Source: Oryzibacter oryziterrae (lineage in GTDB: Bacteria > Pseudomonadota > Alphaproteobacteria > Rhizobiales > Pleomorphomonadaceae). Taken from it: DNA of 64,000 nucleotides. This document shows positions 53,600-63,435 of the stretch, one piece after another. The DNA is taken from assembly GCF_021864535.1 (NCBI RefSeq), contig NZ_JAKJIC010000003.1, positions 1 through 64,000 of the forward strand, written 5' to 3'. The notes beneath the pieces were generated by a model that searched no databases, was not told the DNA's origin, and saw only the letters and a list, made by a program, of their open reading frames with translations. How positions within the stretch are numbered: position 1 is the stretch's first letter; each line of letters begins with the position of its first letter. Made by a program: the position numbers and the translations under genes.

Positions 53600-55759
53600 T
53601 CAGTCCTTCTTGCCCAAAATCCTGCCCACGGATTTCAACCATCGATTCTTCGCCGGTTCAGACGCTTGGGCGTTGCTTGCCTTAACGGACGGTTCTGTAT
53701 CGACGATTCCCAGGTTGGCGTCGGTAGCCACGTCGCCACTCGATTGTACCACAGGCGCCTGCACTGACGCCAAAGACTCTTGCAGTCCTGTCTGATCGGC
53801 CTCGGAATCGGCTGCTGGCCCGGAGTACGAGACATCGGTGGATTGCACAGTTTCGACGTCGAAGCCAGAAACAACCATCCCAACTTCGGAGAGATCAAGG
53901 GGGGCGTCATCGACGTCTTCAGACGGGCGAAGCTCGACCTCGCCAACTGCCGATCGCGGTAGCAGCCTACGACAGACAAAACCGTCGTCATGAAGTTCGA
54001 GAGCTGACGCAAAAGCTCTTTCGAGTTCCCGCCCCACGGTCCAGCCCGAACTCCTGGACGCGGCGTCTTGGATAATGCCAAAGGCCGTCGCGACATCAAC
54101 GCCAGTTTCGTGAGACAGCATCAACGCCGCCAAATGTACCAGCATGGGATCGGCAAGCGCCGGGGCCACGCCGGTCAACTCAACGATGGCGTAAGCACGG
54201 GCGAGCGGGGAAGTGCCTTCTGCTGCAGCGCCACTGCGAGCTAGAACCCGCAACAACGTCGACGGCGCAATGCGATCGCCACGGAGCGACAATCGGTCGG
54301 CACTAACCGCCGCCCGGTCACGAATCTCGTCCGGCAACCGACCCGAGGCAGCAGCGGACTGGAGAAAGCCGAAGCGCATGTCGATAGGCGTGCCGTCGAG
54401 ATCGTTGAAGCCCGCGCAAAAGTCGATGAGACCACCTACCAGACCGAGCAGTCGCTCTCCAAGCGCTTCGCTGTTGGATCGGCCCCGCAGCAGCCGGCTA
54501 GTATAAAGAACGCGGGCGGACGGGGGCCACGATTCGAAAGCCTTGAAAGTGGCTTCTTCCAGTTTGGCGTCGGAACTCAGAATACCTTCGAAGGTCGACT
54601 GGATACCCCCCATTGTCAGAGCGGCAGCTTCCGCGTTATCGTAGGACACCCTAAGTGCAACTTCAAACACACGTCGAACTTGCTCGGCACCTAGAGGTCC
54701 AAGACGGTCTTGAATCGCCTGGATGAGCGGCGCGGGAGACGTTCTCCTTGAACAGATCCGAAACGCGAGATGCAGCAACGCCGCGGCACACTCCTCTGGG
54801 GCGACTGGCGCGGAGGCAACGGGAACGGGTGTCGGTGACGAGGTTTCCGCCGGCTGGCGACCTTGACCTTCAATGCTCCCCCCCCCTTGAAAGGACGGTG
54901 TACTTGTCGATTGGATTGGCGTCGCTTGATCCATGGGGGGCGCACGCTCAGGCAATCCGGCACTAGGCGAACGCCCGGGGCGAACGACAGTGCCTTTGGG
55001 ACTCGGCGAGACAGACGGAACCCGCAGCCGCTTGCCCTTTGGTGGGTCCAAAGGGATCAGGATTGCTTGGCTGGTGTTAATTGGCGGGATCTCACAACAC
55101 ATCACCGTTAGATCGGTACCTAGATCAACGTCCATGTCGTAACTAGTCAAAAGCCCAAAAGTCATTCTTGGGAAAGAACTCCGCATCAAATTCATCAACT
55201 CGACCGCAACACGAAATCTTTCTTCTATATCTCCCCCAACAACAATGACTTTGCAGATGCTTCTCCTGTACGAAAGAACATCCACCGCTGAGATACAAGC
55301 CTCGAATAGCTCAAAGTTCAAGGATCTTCTTTTTATATACCATGTTAACGACTTCTGAAATTCACTCAATACAAAAAAAGGAGAGCGCCGACTATGACCG
55401 TCGTTCCTTTCTGTTTGCGAGTGCCAGAAATCACTGCCTCCCGTCAAAAAAGAAAAAAGTATATCACTAAAATCCTTAGATAAGGAGAACCCAACCACCT
55501 TACCTATGATATTAAGACCAGTATCTGAAATATTACGCTTGCGAAATATGCAGATCAAGGCACCATATCTATCATTTCCAAAATACAGATAGAAATCTGA
55601 AGAATTGAAATTCGATGGCTCTATTTGACATAATTCAAGGATTATTCGGAGATTGGAATCAAGAATCCATGTCAACTCATCTATACCAGGCTGAGGCAAC
55701 AAGCGGAGCTGCTGGTGCCCGTCTAAATATAGAATCGCTTGGTGTACGGATGTGTTCAT
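53600..55759 (-). CDS. GAP1-like GTPase partner protein
   Basis: A 719-residue protein. ATG 55759 overlaps the GTPase stop (ATGA), which decides the start. The N-terminus (SVHQAILYLDGHQQLRLL) resembles the H-Q-x-L-Y-x-x-x-x-G-H-x-L-L opening of GAP1-N1 domains, which I recall as partners of conflict-system GTPases; this match is short. A Pro/Ser-rich linker (about 255-330) joins it to a C-terminal helical region with no known motif and an acidic tail ending in a basic WLKSVGRILGKK. The N-terminal coding part (about 55150-55640) is visibly AT-richer than the rest, so the gene may be a fusion of two sources. Confidence 0.6.
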   Translation of the reverse strand: MNTSVHQAILYLDGHQQLRLLPQPGIDELTWILDSNLRIILELCQIEPSNFNSSDFYLYFGNDRYGALICIFRKRNISDTGLNIIGKVVGFSLSKDFSDILFSFLTGGSDFWHSQTERNDGHSRRSPFFVLSEFQKSLTWYIKRRSLNFELFEACISAVDVLSYRRSICKVIVVGGDIEERFRVAVELMNLMRSSFPRMTFGLLTSYDMDVDLGTDLTVMCCEIPPINTSQAILIPLDPPKGKRLRVPSVSPSPKGTVVRPGRSPSAGLPERAPPMDQATPIQSTSTPSFQGGGSIEGQGRQPAETSSPTPVPVASAPVAPEECAAALLHLAFRICSRRTSPAPLIQAIQDRLGPLGAEQVRRVFEVALRVSYDNAEAAALTMGGIQSTFEGILSSDAKLEEATFKAFESWPPSARVLYTSRLLRGRSNSEALGERLLGLVGGLIDFCAGFNDLDGTPIDMRFGFLQSAAASGRLPDEIRDRAAVSADRLSLRGDRIAPSTLLRVLARSGAAAEGTSPLARAYAIVELTGVAPALADPMLVHLAALMLSHETGVDVATAFGIIQDAASRSSGWTVGRELERAFASALELHDDGFVCRRLLPRSAVGEVELRPSEDVDDAPLDLSEVGMVVSGFDVETVQSTDVSYSGPAADSEADQTGLQESLASVQAPVVQSSGDVATDANLGIVDTEPSVKASNAQASEPAKNRWLKSVGRILGKKD

Positions 55760-56967
55760 CGAACCGCCCTCACCAACCCGCTCGCCTTCAGTAGCCAAAG
55801 AAACGGCTCTTCGACACGATGGGGGCTGACTATAACTACATGCCCATCAGCATCGGGTTCGACTCCAAGACCAGAAACGGCGAAACAACCAACCTTTCGG
55901 AAACGTCGTTCGAGAGTCTGAACCAATTCCAGACCGACCTCGCTCTTCATCAGCGTCTCGCGGCTGTGCTCCATCGTTGCATCAAGAAGGTCGAAGCGCA
56001 CACGATCCTGGTGCCGTACGCCATCGGACAGACGTGGATCCAACAGACCACGAACAGCAAGACGGTCGATCTTGCCGATGACCAAAGCCACGGGGACATG
56101 CGACAACCGTCTCAGTGGGCGGCCGCAACGAGAGGCTGCCGCAATAAGTGTTTCGATCACATCACGCGTGCGGCCGTCGATTGTGTCTGCAGCGTCGGGC
56201 TGGTTGGCCGGGGCAACGATCAGGAACGCGTCCACATCGATGATTTGCCGACCGTGATTGACCAGCGCCTTCTCATCGAGACAGTCTTCACCCGATGGGT
56301 CGAACAGAACCAGGTTAACCGCCAACCCGTACCGTTCCGCAGTCAGTTCATATACCAAAGGTTCGCCCACGTCCTGTGCCACCGAAAGACGATGGGTCGA
56401 GGGCAGCGTCCGCCTTTGTTCGAATACCCAACGCCGCGCCTGATTTGTCTGCGACTGACGTGTCCGGCCGACAGGGCGAACCGTCAACCCGAGGCTTGGT
56501 CCGAGCAACCGCTCCAAACACTCGGCCTGGGCGACGAGCAGATGCGTCTTTCCCGCACCCGGTGGACCTACGATTGCAATGCGAAATATTTCATGATTGC
56601 CAATATTATCCGGCAACTCACCATGACAATTCGGACAGACTCGCTGACGAGTCGGTCGGCCACAGCCCGCGCAGTTGATCTCGTTTATCGGCGCCACTAC
56701 ATCCATAGCGCCACCTAGCAGGACCAACAATCGCGACAGCCAGGGGATGGCCGAGTACTTCTGGCGCCAGGTTTGCATTCGTACCACGGGCGAAGTGACA
56801 TGGGGCCGCCGCGGCGCAGTGGCTAGTCCTCGCGCCCACGCATAGACAGGATCCGAAACCGGCGTGCACATCTCGCTAGAAGAAACGCATGCGAAGGACG
56901 CATGCGGCAGGAATATGCGCCGACCGCAAGAAGGACAGCGTGGTCTCAGGATCGATGGTGTATCCAT
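55756..56967 (-). CDS. Zinc-ribbon P-loop GTPase of conflict systems
   Basis: A 403-residue protein. ATG 56967 overlaps the kinase stop (TGATG); an ATG 18 codons upstream lies inside the kinase gene. Two Cys4 zinc ribbons: C11-x2-C14...C27...C34 and C99-x2-C102...C111-x2-C114. A G domain follows: P-loop GPPGAGKT (134-141), switch-II-like DPSGE (223-227), and GKID (298-301) in place of N/TKxD. This fits the TRAFAC-like double-GTPase families in vWA/kinase-linked conflict operons, as I recall them. No membrane helix is certain; a hydrophobic stretch at 76-92 could be one. The next gene in the operon is its likely regulator. Confidence 0.7.
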   Translation of the reverse strand: MDTPSILRPRCPSCGRRIFLPHASFACVSSSEMCTPVSDPVYAWARGLATAPRRPHVTSPVVRMQTWRQKYSAIPWLSRLLVLLGGAMDVVAPINEINCAGCGRPTRQRVCPNCHGELPDNIGNHEIFRIAIVGPPGAGKTHLLVAQAECLERLLGPSLGLTVRPVGRTRQSQTNQARRWVFEQRRTLPSTHRLSVAQDVGEPLVYELTAERYGLAVNLVLFDPSGEDCLDEKALVNHGRQIIDVDAFLIVAPANQPDAADTIDGRTRDVIETLIAAASRCGRPLRRLSHVPVALVIGKIDRLAVRGLLDPRLSDGVRHQDRVRFDLLDATMEHSRETLMKSEVGLELVQTLERRFRKVGCFAVSGLGVEPDADGHVVIVSPHRVEEPFLWLLKASGLVRAVR

Positions 56968-59900
56968 CACCGCACCACCATCTTGCGATTCGCTGACGCG
57001 GGATGGACGATTTCTAGCCATTTGGCATCGTCGGGCAATACGTGATCGAGATGTACGAGTTTCTTGCGCTTCAACAAGCTGCTACGGATCGGCAGGGTGA
57101 TCAACAGGCGCGCCGTGTCGTCGAATGGTTGCGCTTCCAATCGCGCCACGACCTCTTTGGCCTCGGTCAGGAGATACAGCGGTGGCAGTGAAACGGGACG
57201 ATCGATTTGCAGTTCGATCTGCTGCTCGTCACTGCGCAGCGTGTTGGCATAGATCCGATAACGCAGTGTCCGTAGCGTGTTCTCTTGAACCTTGATCTGC
57301 CGCCGCGACCGCACCAGCCTGCCACCAAGCACAAACGCCGGATAGACGAGTGCCACCACCTGCCGCCCCGGAGACGACACCAAAAAGCCGTTGGAGGCGT
57401 CGAACTGGGCCTTAGTGACGCAATGGTGGGTTATCGTCTCGGCACGCGCGGCTTTTTCGGCATACTGGTCACCAACGACGATTTCGGCGTGGGTGACACG
57501 AGGGTCCTTCCAGATCCAGCACAATTTAAGCGTGCAGTCTGGATTGATGGTTATGCCCTTGAGTTGCAAAGACAAGAAGCAGGATTCGCGATCGAGAAAG
57601 GATCTGAGCGCTTCGATAAGGCCAGGAGCCCGATCGGCAAAATCGGGAGCCGCTTCCACCCGGGAATCCGTCCAAAGGCTGGCAACCGTTGCGTCCGCAC
57701 CGGTTTGCGCAGCTTCACAAAGCTGTCGCCACCGCGAAAGAAGTGCCAATGCGTCCTTTAGAACCGGCGACTCGGCAAACCTTCGATCGGCATCGCCGAA
57801 CTCTGCCTTCCAGGCTTCCGCTAGAGCGAACATTGCGCTGCCGTCCGCAGAATTGCAGCGCTGGAGGCTGGACCGAAACACCGCACGTGCCTTGAGCTGG
57901 ATTTCAAAATCAAGAGGCGTCCGACCGGCAAGCAAGGAGAGCGGCGCTGCGGAAACAGAAGGAAGACTTCGTTCGAGCACGCCCCCCAAACTGACCAACG
58001 CCTCGGTCTCGCTCTCCGGCGCGATCGAAAGCTGGGACATGACCGCCTCGACCGTGGAGACAACGCGAGCTGCATCCATACCGAACTGCGCATCAGACTT
58101 GGCCTCGCGGAAGCTGGCGAGCAGGTCGTCGGCACCCCAGGCGGAGCTGGCAGCCATCACGTCGCGCGTCTGTACAGCGATGGAGAGTGCGGCTGCACGC
58201 CACAACCTCTGTCGGGCCAACTCGAGGCGCGGTGAAAACCGCCGTATAGCGTCTCCCCAAGCCGCCAATACTCCGGCGTGGTGCTCCCAACCTTCGAGCA
58301 ACGCGGTTTCGCCGGCGCGACTGCGTTCCAGGCCGGCATCCGCCGCGGCGAGCAAACTTTCCATCTCAGCGACAGCAGCAAGGCGACGACGAGCGAGATC
58401 GGCCCGCCCCCGAATCGTCATCTCGCCGAGCGCAATCTTGGCGGCTGCAGGATGGTCGAGACCGTTCTCCATCCAAAGACGTAGCAACTCGGTTTCGTCA
58501 CAGGCCGTACTGCGAGCCATGCCAATGAAAGCTTCGACCCCCGTCAACAACGCGTCGGCGCTGGCCACAGCCGAGCCCAGGTCAGGATCGAGACTGAGGT
58601 CAACGCCTTCCCGGGCCCGCCAGGCGCGGGCGAGGTCGAGTGTCGATTTCCGTCCGCGTGCCGCAAGTTTGCGAAGCTTGGCGAGTACGCTGGTGGCGGT
58701 CTCAAGAGCGGTGATTCGCTGGAGAAGCGGCGACAGAGTCGGCACCGCACCGTAAGCCTTGACATAGGCGGATACTTCGGCGTAGGCGGCGCTGAGCGAT
58801 GCTTCGGTGACCGGCCGCACTGTAGGTGCGATGCGCTCAAGCGTTTCGGCCAGCGACCGCAATGCCGTCCGGCGAGCGGCAAATTCCTCGAAGACCTTGG
58901 TCGGGCTCTTGCCTCCGAACATCGGATTCGCTTCACGCGCCAAATCTGAGGATGCCAGATCCGCAGTGGCTTCCCAACTGGCGCACACAACCTCCGGATC
59001 AGCACCCAGACGAGTCGCGGCGTCGAGAAAGTCGGAAAGACTGACCGCTACCTTGCGAATGTCGGCATACCGAGCTTGACGGTCATTGAACTCGGAGATT
59101 TGCTGGAGACGCGGTCCATGCTTATCGAGCACCGCAGCGATCGACACCAAACTGCCGGACGTTTCGGCGTTGGTCAGAGCCGCGAATGCTTCTTTCCGAT
59201 CCCAGGCATCCTGCATCCGCGCAGCATAGCGTGGATAGGTGGATGGTGCAGATTGAAGGATCGTGGCATGTGCGCGGGCTGCAGCCAGTATCGCCTGTTC
59301 GCCTGCCAGGAAGTACCGTCCGTTGGTAGGCTTGGAGGCACGGATCGCTGTTTCAACTTCGTCGATTGCTTTCGCGAGCAAACGCAATCGTTCGAGATTT
59401 GGCGAAGTCTGAGGGTTCTTGTCCGTGAGCTGGAACACGTCCGTTGGCGTGGTCTTGAGAAGCGCGAGGTTCTCTTCGTCGAAGTCGGCGGTACGGCTTA
59501 TGGCCTTTCGGAACGCTTCGAACCGCGCCAAAGTCGCTGCATACTTGCGAGTTTCGCTCCAGGCCTGCGAAGTCCTCGGATCGGAAGTCAGTTGCGGATA
59601 CCGGTCGAACAGCGATTTCGCCGTGACGTAGTCGCCGTTTTTCACCTGACGATTGAGGACGTTGATCACGTGAGAGAAAGATGAACTGGTAATGTTCGCG
59701 CGCGCTGGGAAAAGATCGACGCCGGAGCCCGATCGGGCCAACTCGCACCATGGACAGCTGCCGTGGCCTGCAAAGACGTGCAGCGGGGACACCTGACACC
59801 AGACCAGATCTTCAATCGCCTTCTCGAGAGCTGTCTGCCAATCCTGAACGGTCGGCCGCAGTTTGGGTCGCTGACCGCCACGGTCGAAGCATCGCCGGAA

Positions 59901-60740
59901 CAGTGCCACCAGATCAGGATGCACGATCTCGAGTGGCAGTGCTCCGCGATGCGGCTTGAGCGGTATGCTGCGATTCCACTGCCAGAGACCGCGGACGATG
60001 CGTTCGCTCGTCTCGAGCCCGACCAGCGCATCGGGCAGAGTACCGCCGCTAAAGGGATGCTTGCCAAATAGGAACAAGTAGACCAAAGCCGCCAGACCGA
60101 ACAGGTCGTGCTCAGGAGTCCGATCGACCTCCGTGAAGCTTCGGCCGATCAACTCCGGCGGCGTATAGTCGGGCGTTCCCACCGGGCAACGATACACGGA
60201 CTTCGTTGTCGGATCTGTGACCTGGAAGGAGTCCGTATCGATAGCACAGATCTGCATCGACGCGTTGACCAGGAGGTTTTCCGGCTTGACGTCGCCGATG
60301 ACATAACCGAGTTCGTGGATGGCTCGGAAAAGCCGTACGACGTTGAGAGCTGCGGCATGGAGATAGTACCAGTCGACGCCCGCAGCGTCTTGCATCCGGG
60401 CTTTCGGCACATAAAGAATGGTTGGTCGCTTCGCCTTGCTGATCTCAGGCATGAGAAAGCCGACCGGGGCACCATCGCTTCGCTCGAGAATCGACACTGG
60501 CCAGGCGATGGACACCGCCGGAGCCGCCGGATCGCGGGGTGGACGGGCGATCATCACCAACAACTTGCGGAAATGCTCAGGCTGCGGCTTGTTGTAAATC
60601 TTGGCGACAAATCCAGACCGGTTGCAGCGATAGACCGCACCCTCGCCGCTCTCGGCAACCAACGTCGTCAGCTTGACCGGTGCGCCTTTCCTTGGCTTCT
60701 GCAACAGGGATTGACCAGTCAGCGGTCCGTTTGCATTCAT
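56967..60740 (-). CDS. Serine/threonine kinase of the TerY-P triad, 1257 aa
   Basis: A multidomain kinase. Gly-rich loop SGEGAVY (31-37), VAKIY Lys47, catalytic loop GDVKPENLLV (Asp150, Lys152, Asn155; no His before the Gly-Asp, as usual in this kinase type), metal-binding Asp168 in IDTDSFQV in place of DFG, and CPVGTPDYTPPE as the activation loop end. A short zinc ligand set follows (C315...H321...C329-x2-C332: HGSCPWC). Residues 350-1050 are helical and repetitive, with no recognised domain; the last 180 form a beta-rich end. The ATG overlaps the PP2C stop (ATGA). The kinase, phosphatase and vWA order is the TerY-P triad. Confidence 0.88.
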   Translation of the reverse strand: MNANGPLTGQSLLQKPRKGAPVKLTTLVAESGEGAVYRCNRSGFVAKIYNKPQPEHFRKLLVMIARPPRDPAAPAVSIAWPVSILERSDGAPVGFLMPEISKAKRPTILYVPKARMQDAAGVDWYYLHAAALNVVRLFRAIHELGYVIGDVKPENLLVNASMQICAIDTDSFQVTDPTTKSVYRCPVGTPDYTPPELIGRSFTEVDRTPEHDLFGLAALVYLFLFGKHPFSGGTLPDALVGLETSERIVRGLWQWNRSIPLKPHRGALPLEIVHPDLVALFRRCFDRGGQRPKLRPTVQDWQTALEKAIEDLVWCQVSPLHVFAGHGSCPWCELARSGSGVDLFPARANITSSSFSHVINVLNRQVKNGDYVTAKSLFDRYPQLTSDPRTSQAWSETRKYAATLARFEAFRKAISRTADFDEENLALLKTTPTDVFQLTDKNPQTSPNLERLRLLAKAIDEVETAIRASKPTNGRYFLAGEQAILAAARAHATILQSAPSTYPRYAARMQDAWDRKEAFAALTNAETSGSLVSIAAVLDKHGPRLQQISEFNDRQARYADIRKVAVSLSDFLDAATRLGADPEVVCASWEATADLASSDLAREANPMFGGKSPTKVFEEFAARRTALRSLAETLERIAPTVRPVTEASLSAAYAEVSAYVKAYGAVPTLSPLLQRITALETATSVLAKLRKLAARGRKSTLDLARAWRAREGVDLSLDPDLGSAVASADALLTGVEAFIGMARSTACDETELLRLWMENGLDHPAAAKIALGEMTIRGRADLARRRLAAVAEMESLLAAADAGLERSRAGETALLEGWEHHAGVLAAWGDAIRRFSPRLELARQRLWRAAALSIAVQTRDVMAASSAWGADDLLASFREAKSDAQFGMDAARVVSTVEAVMSQLSIAPESETEALVSLGGVLERSLPSVSAAPLSLLAGRTPLDFEIQLKARAVFRSSLQRCNSADGSAMFALAEAWKAEFGDADRRFAESPVLKDALALLSRWRQLCEAAQTGADATVASLWTDSRVEAAPDFADRAPGLIEALRSFLDRESCFLSLQLKGITINPDCTLKLCWIWKDPRVTHAEIVVGDQYAEKAARAETITHHCVTKAQFDASNGFLVSSPGRQVVALVYPAFVLGGRLVRSRRQIKVQENTLRTLRYRIYANTLRSDEQQIELQIDRPVSLPPLYLLTEAKEVVARLEAQPFDDTARLLITLPIRSSLLKRKKLVHLDHVLPDDAKWLEIVHPASANRKMVVR

Positions 60741-61519
60741 GACAATCGTCGCGCCAGTAAAAGAGTTTTGTCGTCATCGACCTTGTTGTCGAGGCTCTTC
60801 ATCGAAATCACGGACTTCGCCAGCGCTAACAGATCCGCCGATGAGCCAGCTTCGCTGACACGCTGCGCGAGCGGCGCGAAGAATCCGGGAAACGGCTCCT
60901 GTTCGCGCCGTGATATCGCCACCTTCTCGAGTCCGTCGGTCGAGGCGGCGACAAAGTCGACGCCGCCCCTGACAAGAGCACAGCGAAAATCTTCCTGCCA
61001 GAGCGAACTGGTCAACCAGACGACCTCTCCGGCCTGCTCGACCGGCCGCGCATCAAACAGCAACCTGCAGCGTGTCGAGAGGTCATCGGCACCGCTGCCG
61101 ATGACGACAAAGCCGTCGCCGATCTGCATGGCGGCAAAGACATCATCGTACGCCACAAAACCGATCAGTGTCGTACCATAGTCGCGCGTCGCCGCTCCCT
61201 GCGTCAAAGCGGCCTCCAGCGCAAGCACGGCGCGAATATCGCGGACAACGGTACGCCAATGTTCTTCAAACACGTTTTCAGACAGGTTTTTCAAACAACC
61301 CCAGCCGGGAAGCCGAACGACCGTCGCCGACACCAATAACGACGCGGCAACGGCCGAGCCCAGATCGGATCGATCCAGAGAGCCGCCGCCATCCGCCACC
61401 GCGCCGACCATAGCACGACCGTCGGGCGACACCCAAACGCGGCCTGAATCCTGACAAGGGGCTCCGCTCCGGATGTGACTTGTGCCGCGTAAGCTAGCCT
61501 GCCCAGCGAGCCAAGGCAT
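60737..61519 (-). CDS. PP2C-type protein phosphatase of the TerY-P triad
   Basis: A 260-residue metal-dependent phosphatase. Motifs: SGAPCQDSG (Asp24), AVADGGGS (Asp43; the usual DGHGG is DGGGS), GTTLIGFV, MQIGDGFVVI, AASTDGL and the final VDDDKTLL Asp pair. All metal-binding Asp residues are kept, so activity is likely. It starts 12 bases after the vWA stop and overlaps the kinase start. It should reverse the kinase's phosphorylation. In triads of this kind the three proteins are always together. Confidence 0.88.
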   Translation of the reverse strand: MPWLAGQASLRGTSHIRSGAPCQDSGRVWVSPDGRAMVGAVADGGGSLDRSDLGSAVAASLLVSATVVRLPGWGCLKNLSENVFEEHWRTVVRDIRAVLALEAALTQGAATRDYGTTLIGFVAYDDVFAAMQIGDGFVVIGSGADDLSTRCRLLFDARPVEQAGEVVWLTSSLWQEDFRCALVRGGVDFVAASTDGLEKVAISRREQEPFPGFFAPLAQRVSEAGSSADLLALAKSVISMKSLDNKVDDDKTLLLARRLS

Positions 61520-61531
61520 GGTCGATCGCCT

Positions 61532-62212
61532 TTAGGACATGACAGTGCCCCACCCCTGTACAGGGGGGAGCGACACCTGATCACCAACGCCGGCTTTCGC
61601 CTGTGAAACCTTGGCCAGCGACCCCGATAACCACTTGAACATCTCGCGGAATTGCAGTCCTTCAAGGCGTAACGGTGGACGCGACGAGAACTCGGCGAGC
61701 ACTTGCAGGTTGGCGTCGCGCCCTATGCCGACACAGAACACCGTCGCCTTCCTGTTCGCCTCGGCTTCGCGAGCCCGTTCTGCCGCCGACTGCCAATCGT
61801 CGTCAGTAGGCGCTCCGTCAGTCAGTATCCAGATCCAAGGACGATAGTAGTTGATGCCGTTGGTCCGGTACTCGGCCTTGCGGTGCTCGATCTCGGCGAG
61901 CGCGGCGTCCACCGCCTCTCCCAGCGGCGTGGCGCCCATTGCCTGCAGCGGCGGCAGGTTGATCAGCTCGGCACTCGAAAACTCATGGACGACATTTACG
62001 CTGCCACCGAAGGTTATGATCGAAACCTCGACGCGCAACGATGTGATCGGATCAGACATTATTTCGTTCTTAAACGAAATCAAGCCCTCATTGAGACGGT
62101 CAATTTTGCCATCATCAAACATAGACCCCGACACGTCCAGTAGAAGCACTACCGGACAGCGATCTTCCTGGTTTATCGCAAATTCAAAATCGTCAAATTT
62201 GCCATCGGACAT
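61532..62212 (-). CDS. TerY-like von Willebrand factor A domain protein
   Basis: A 226-residue vWA protein with a complete MIDAS: DVSGS (26-30), Thr96 in GATPLGEAV, and Asp133 in LTDGAPTDDD. The cytosolic, single-domain form with LLLDVSGSM...IDRLNEGLISFKNEI is that of TerY. ATG 62212 has GGGAG at a seven-base spacing and is better than TTG 62218. First gene of the operon vWA-PP2C-kinase-GTPase-GAP1. It is expected to act as the scaffold or substrate of the phosphorylation switch. Confidence 0.88.
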   Translation of the reverse strand: MSDGKFDDFEFAINQEDRCPVVLLLDVSGSMFDDGKIDRLNEGLISFKNEIMSDPITSLRVEVSIITFGGSVNVVHEFSSAELINLPPLQAMGATPLGEAVDAALAEIEHRKAEYRTNGINYYRPWIWILTDGAPTDDDWQSAAERAREAEANRKATVFCVGIGRDANLQVLAEFSSRPPLRLEGLQFREMFKWLSGSLAKVSQAKAGVGDQVSLPPVQGWGTVMS

Positions 62213-62520
62213 TTCCAAACTCCCAATGAATCAAATTGCATGAAGTTGAGTAGCATATCAAGCTTGCCACGCATAGTAGCGCAAACCCGTGGCGCACCTT
62301 AAAACCGATTTGATGGGATAAAGGGCGAAGCGTCATTTCCTCACACATTCCAAAGTCATGTGACGGTGGATCGCCGCCAATCCGAAGTGCAAGCTCGACA
62401 CCTGCTGCACGCGATGCATCAGGGTGGACTGGCAGATCATACCGGTCCCGCGCATTCCTGACTCTCAGGCTATGCAAATCAGCTCGGTTCTGATTCCCTC
62501 CGTTCTGGGGAGGGACTTCG
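62213..62520. other. Promoter region of the vWA-kinase operon
   Basis: About 308 bp with no gene. AT-rich stretches directly upstream of the vWA start (62219-62280) should contain the operon promoter. Past about 62300 the sequence becomes IS-related. Confidence 0.4.
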
Positions 62521-62851
62521 ATGTCGAGCAAACTCATCATCCGGACGGACATCGACGTGGAGACACTGCGTCGAAGGGCGCGGCTTGAACGGACGGGCGG
62601 GTTGCGACTCGGCTTCTGGCCATCGCCAACGCTCTTGACGGCATGAGCCGGGCCGTGGCTGCGCGGGCCGCCGGCATGGATCGGCAGACGCCGCGCGATT
62701 GGGTCATCCGCTTCAACGCCGAAGGTGTCGACGGCCTTTGCGACCGCAAACGCCCCGGCGGCGGATTGTTTCTGAATGAGGGTCAGCAGGCGGTATTGCG
62801 GGGCCTCGTCCTGCGCGGTCCTGACCCGGATCGCGACGGCGTTTCCGCGTG
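62521..62851 (+). pseudogene. IS630-family transposase OrfA fragment
   Basis: ATG 62521 reads SSKLIIRTDIDVETLRRRARLERTG, then a frameshift near 62605, then GMSRAVAARAAGMDRQTPRDWVIRFNAEGVDGLCDRKRPG in another frame, ending at GVSAWR. This is the N-terminal helix-turn-helix part of an IS630-type transposase. The DDE part is missing, so it is inactive. Nothing recognisable follows up to about 62987. Confidence 0.8.
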
Positions 62852-62987
62852 GCGGACACCTCGAAGAACCAGACTTTTTCCTCTGAAGGGTGCAACCAGG
62901 TGCTTCGGCATGTGGAGACAAACGGTCGGCACGCTCTTGTCATCGCCCTCAACCCTGTTCGGAGGCCTTGGACTGCGGCATCTGCCG

Positions 62988-63235
62988 TCAGGCGGGTGCG
63001 CTTCGGCCCTCAAAGTGGATGTAACGGCGGATGTTGTAGGCGATGATGGCGAGGCCGATCTTGGTTTTGGCTCTTGCCATGCCGATGGTGCGGATGAACA
63101 AATCGAAGATCGACTTCTCGTGAGCAAAGACACCTTCGACCACCGAACGCACCCTCGATCTCGCCGGGTTGGCCGCCTTCTGCGGTTCGGTTCGATCGCA
63201 GCCCGGTTTGCGGCGGAAGTGAAAGAGCGTCATCA
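62988..63235 (-). pseudogene. IS5/IS1182-like transposase C-terminal fragment
   Basis: Reading minus, RSRVRSVVEGVFAHEKSIFDLF followed by IRTIGMARAKTKIGLAIIAYNIRRYIHFE is the terminal part of a DDE transposase of the IS5 superfamily. The upstream half is absent; the join to IS66 tnpB is near 63250. Confidence 0.75.
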
Positions 63236-63249
63236 GGCCATGATGATCC

Positions 63250-63435
63250 CGGGCCATCCCAGTAGATCAGCTTCAACCGGTCCGCCTTACGAGACCGGAA
63301 CACGAAGACCGTTCCGGCGAACGGGTCCTTGTGCAACTCGTTATTCACCAAGGCCGCCAACCCGTCATGACCCTTGCGGAGATCCACCGGTTTGGTCGCC
63401 ACCATGATTCTGACGCGGTTCGACGGAAAGATCAT
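63250..63435 (-). pseudogene. IS66-family TnpB, 5' part
   Basis: About 60 codons from ATG 63435, MIFPSNRVRIMVATKPVDLRKGHDGLAALVNNELHKDPFAGTVFVFRSRKADRLKLIYWDG, the typical IS66 Orf2 opening. The remainder is replaced by the IS5-like fragment. It overlaps tnpA by four bases, as usual in IS66. Confidence 0.85.
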
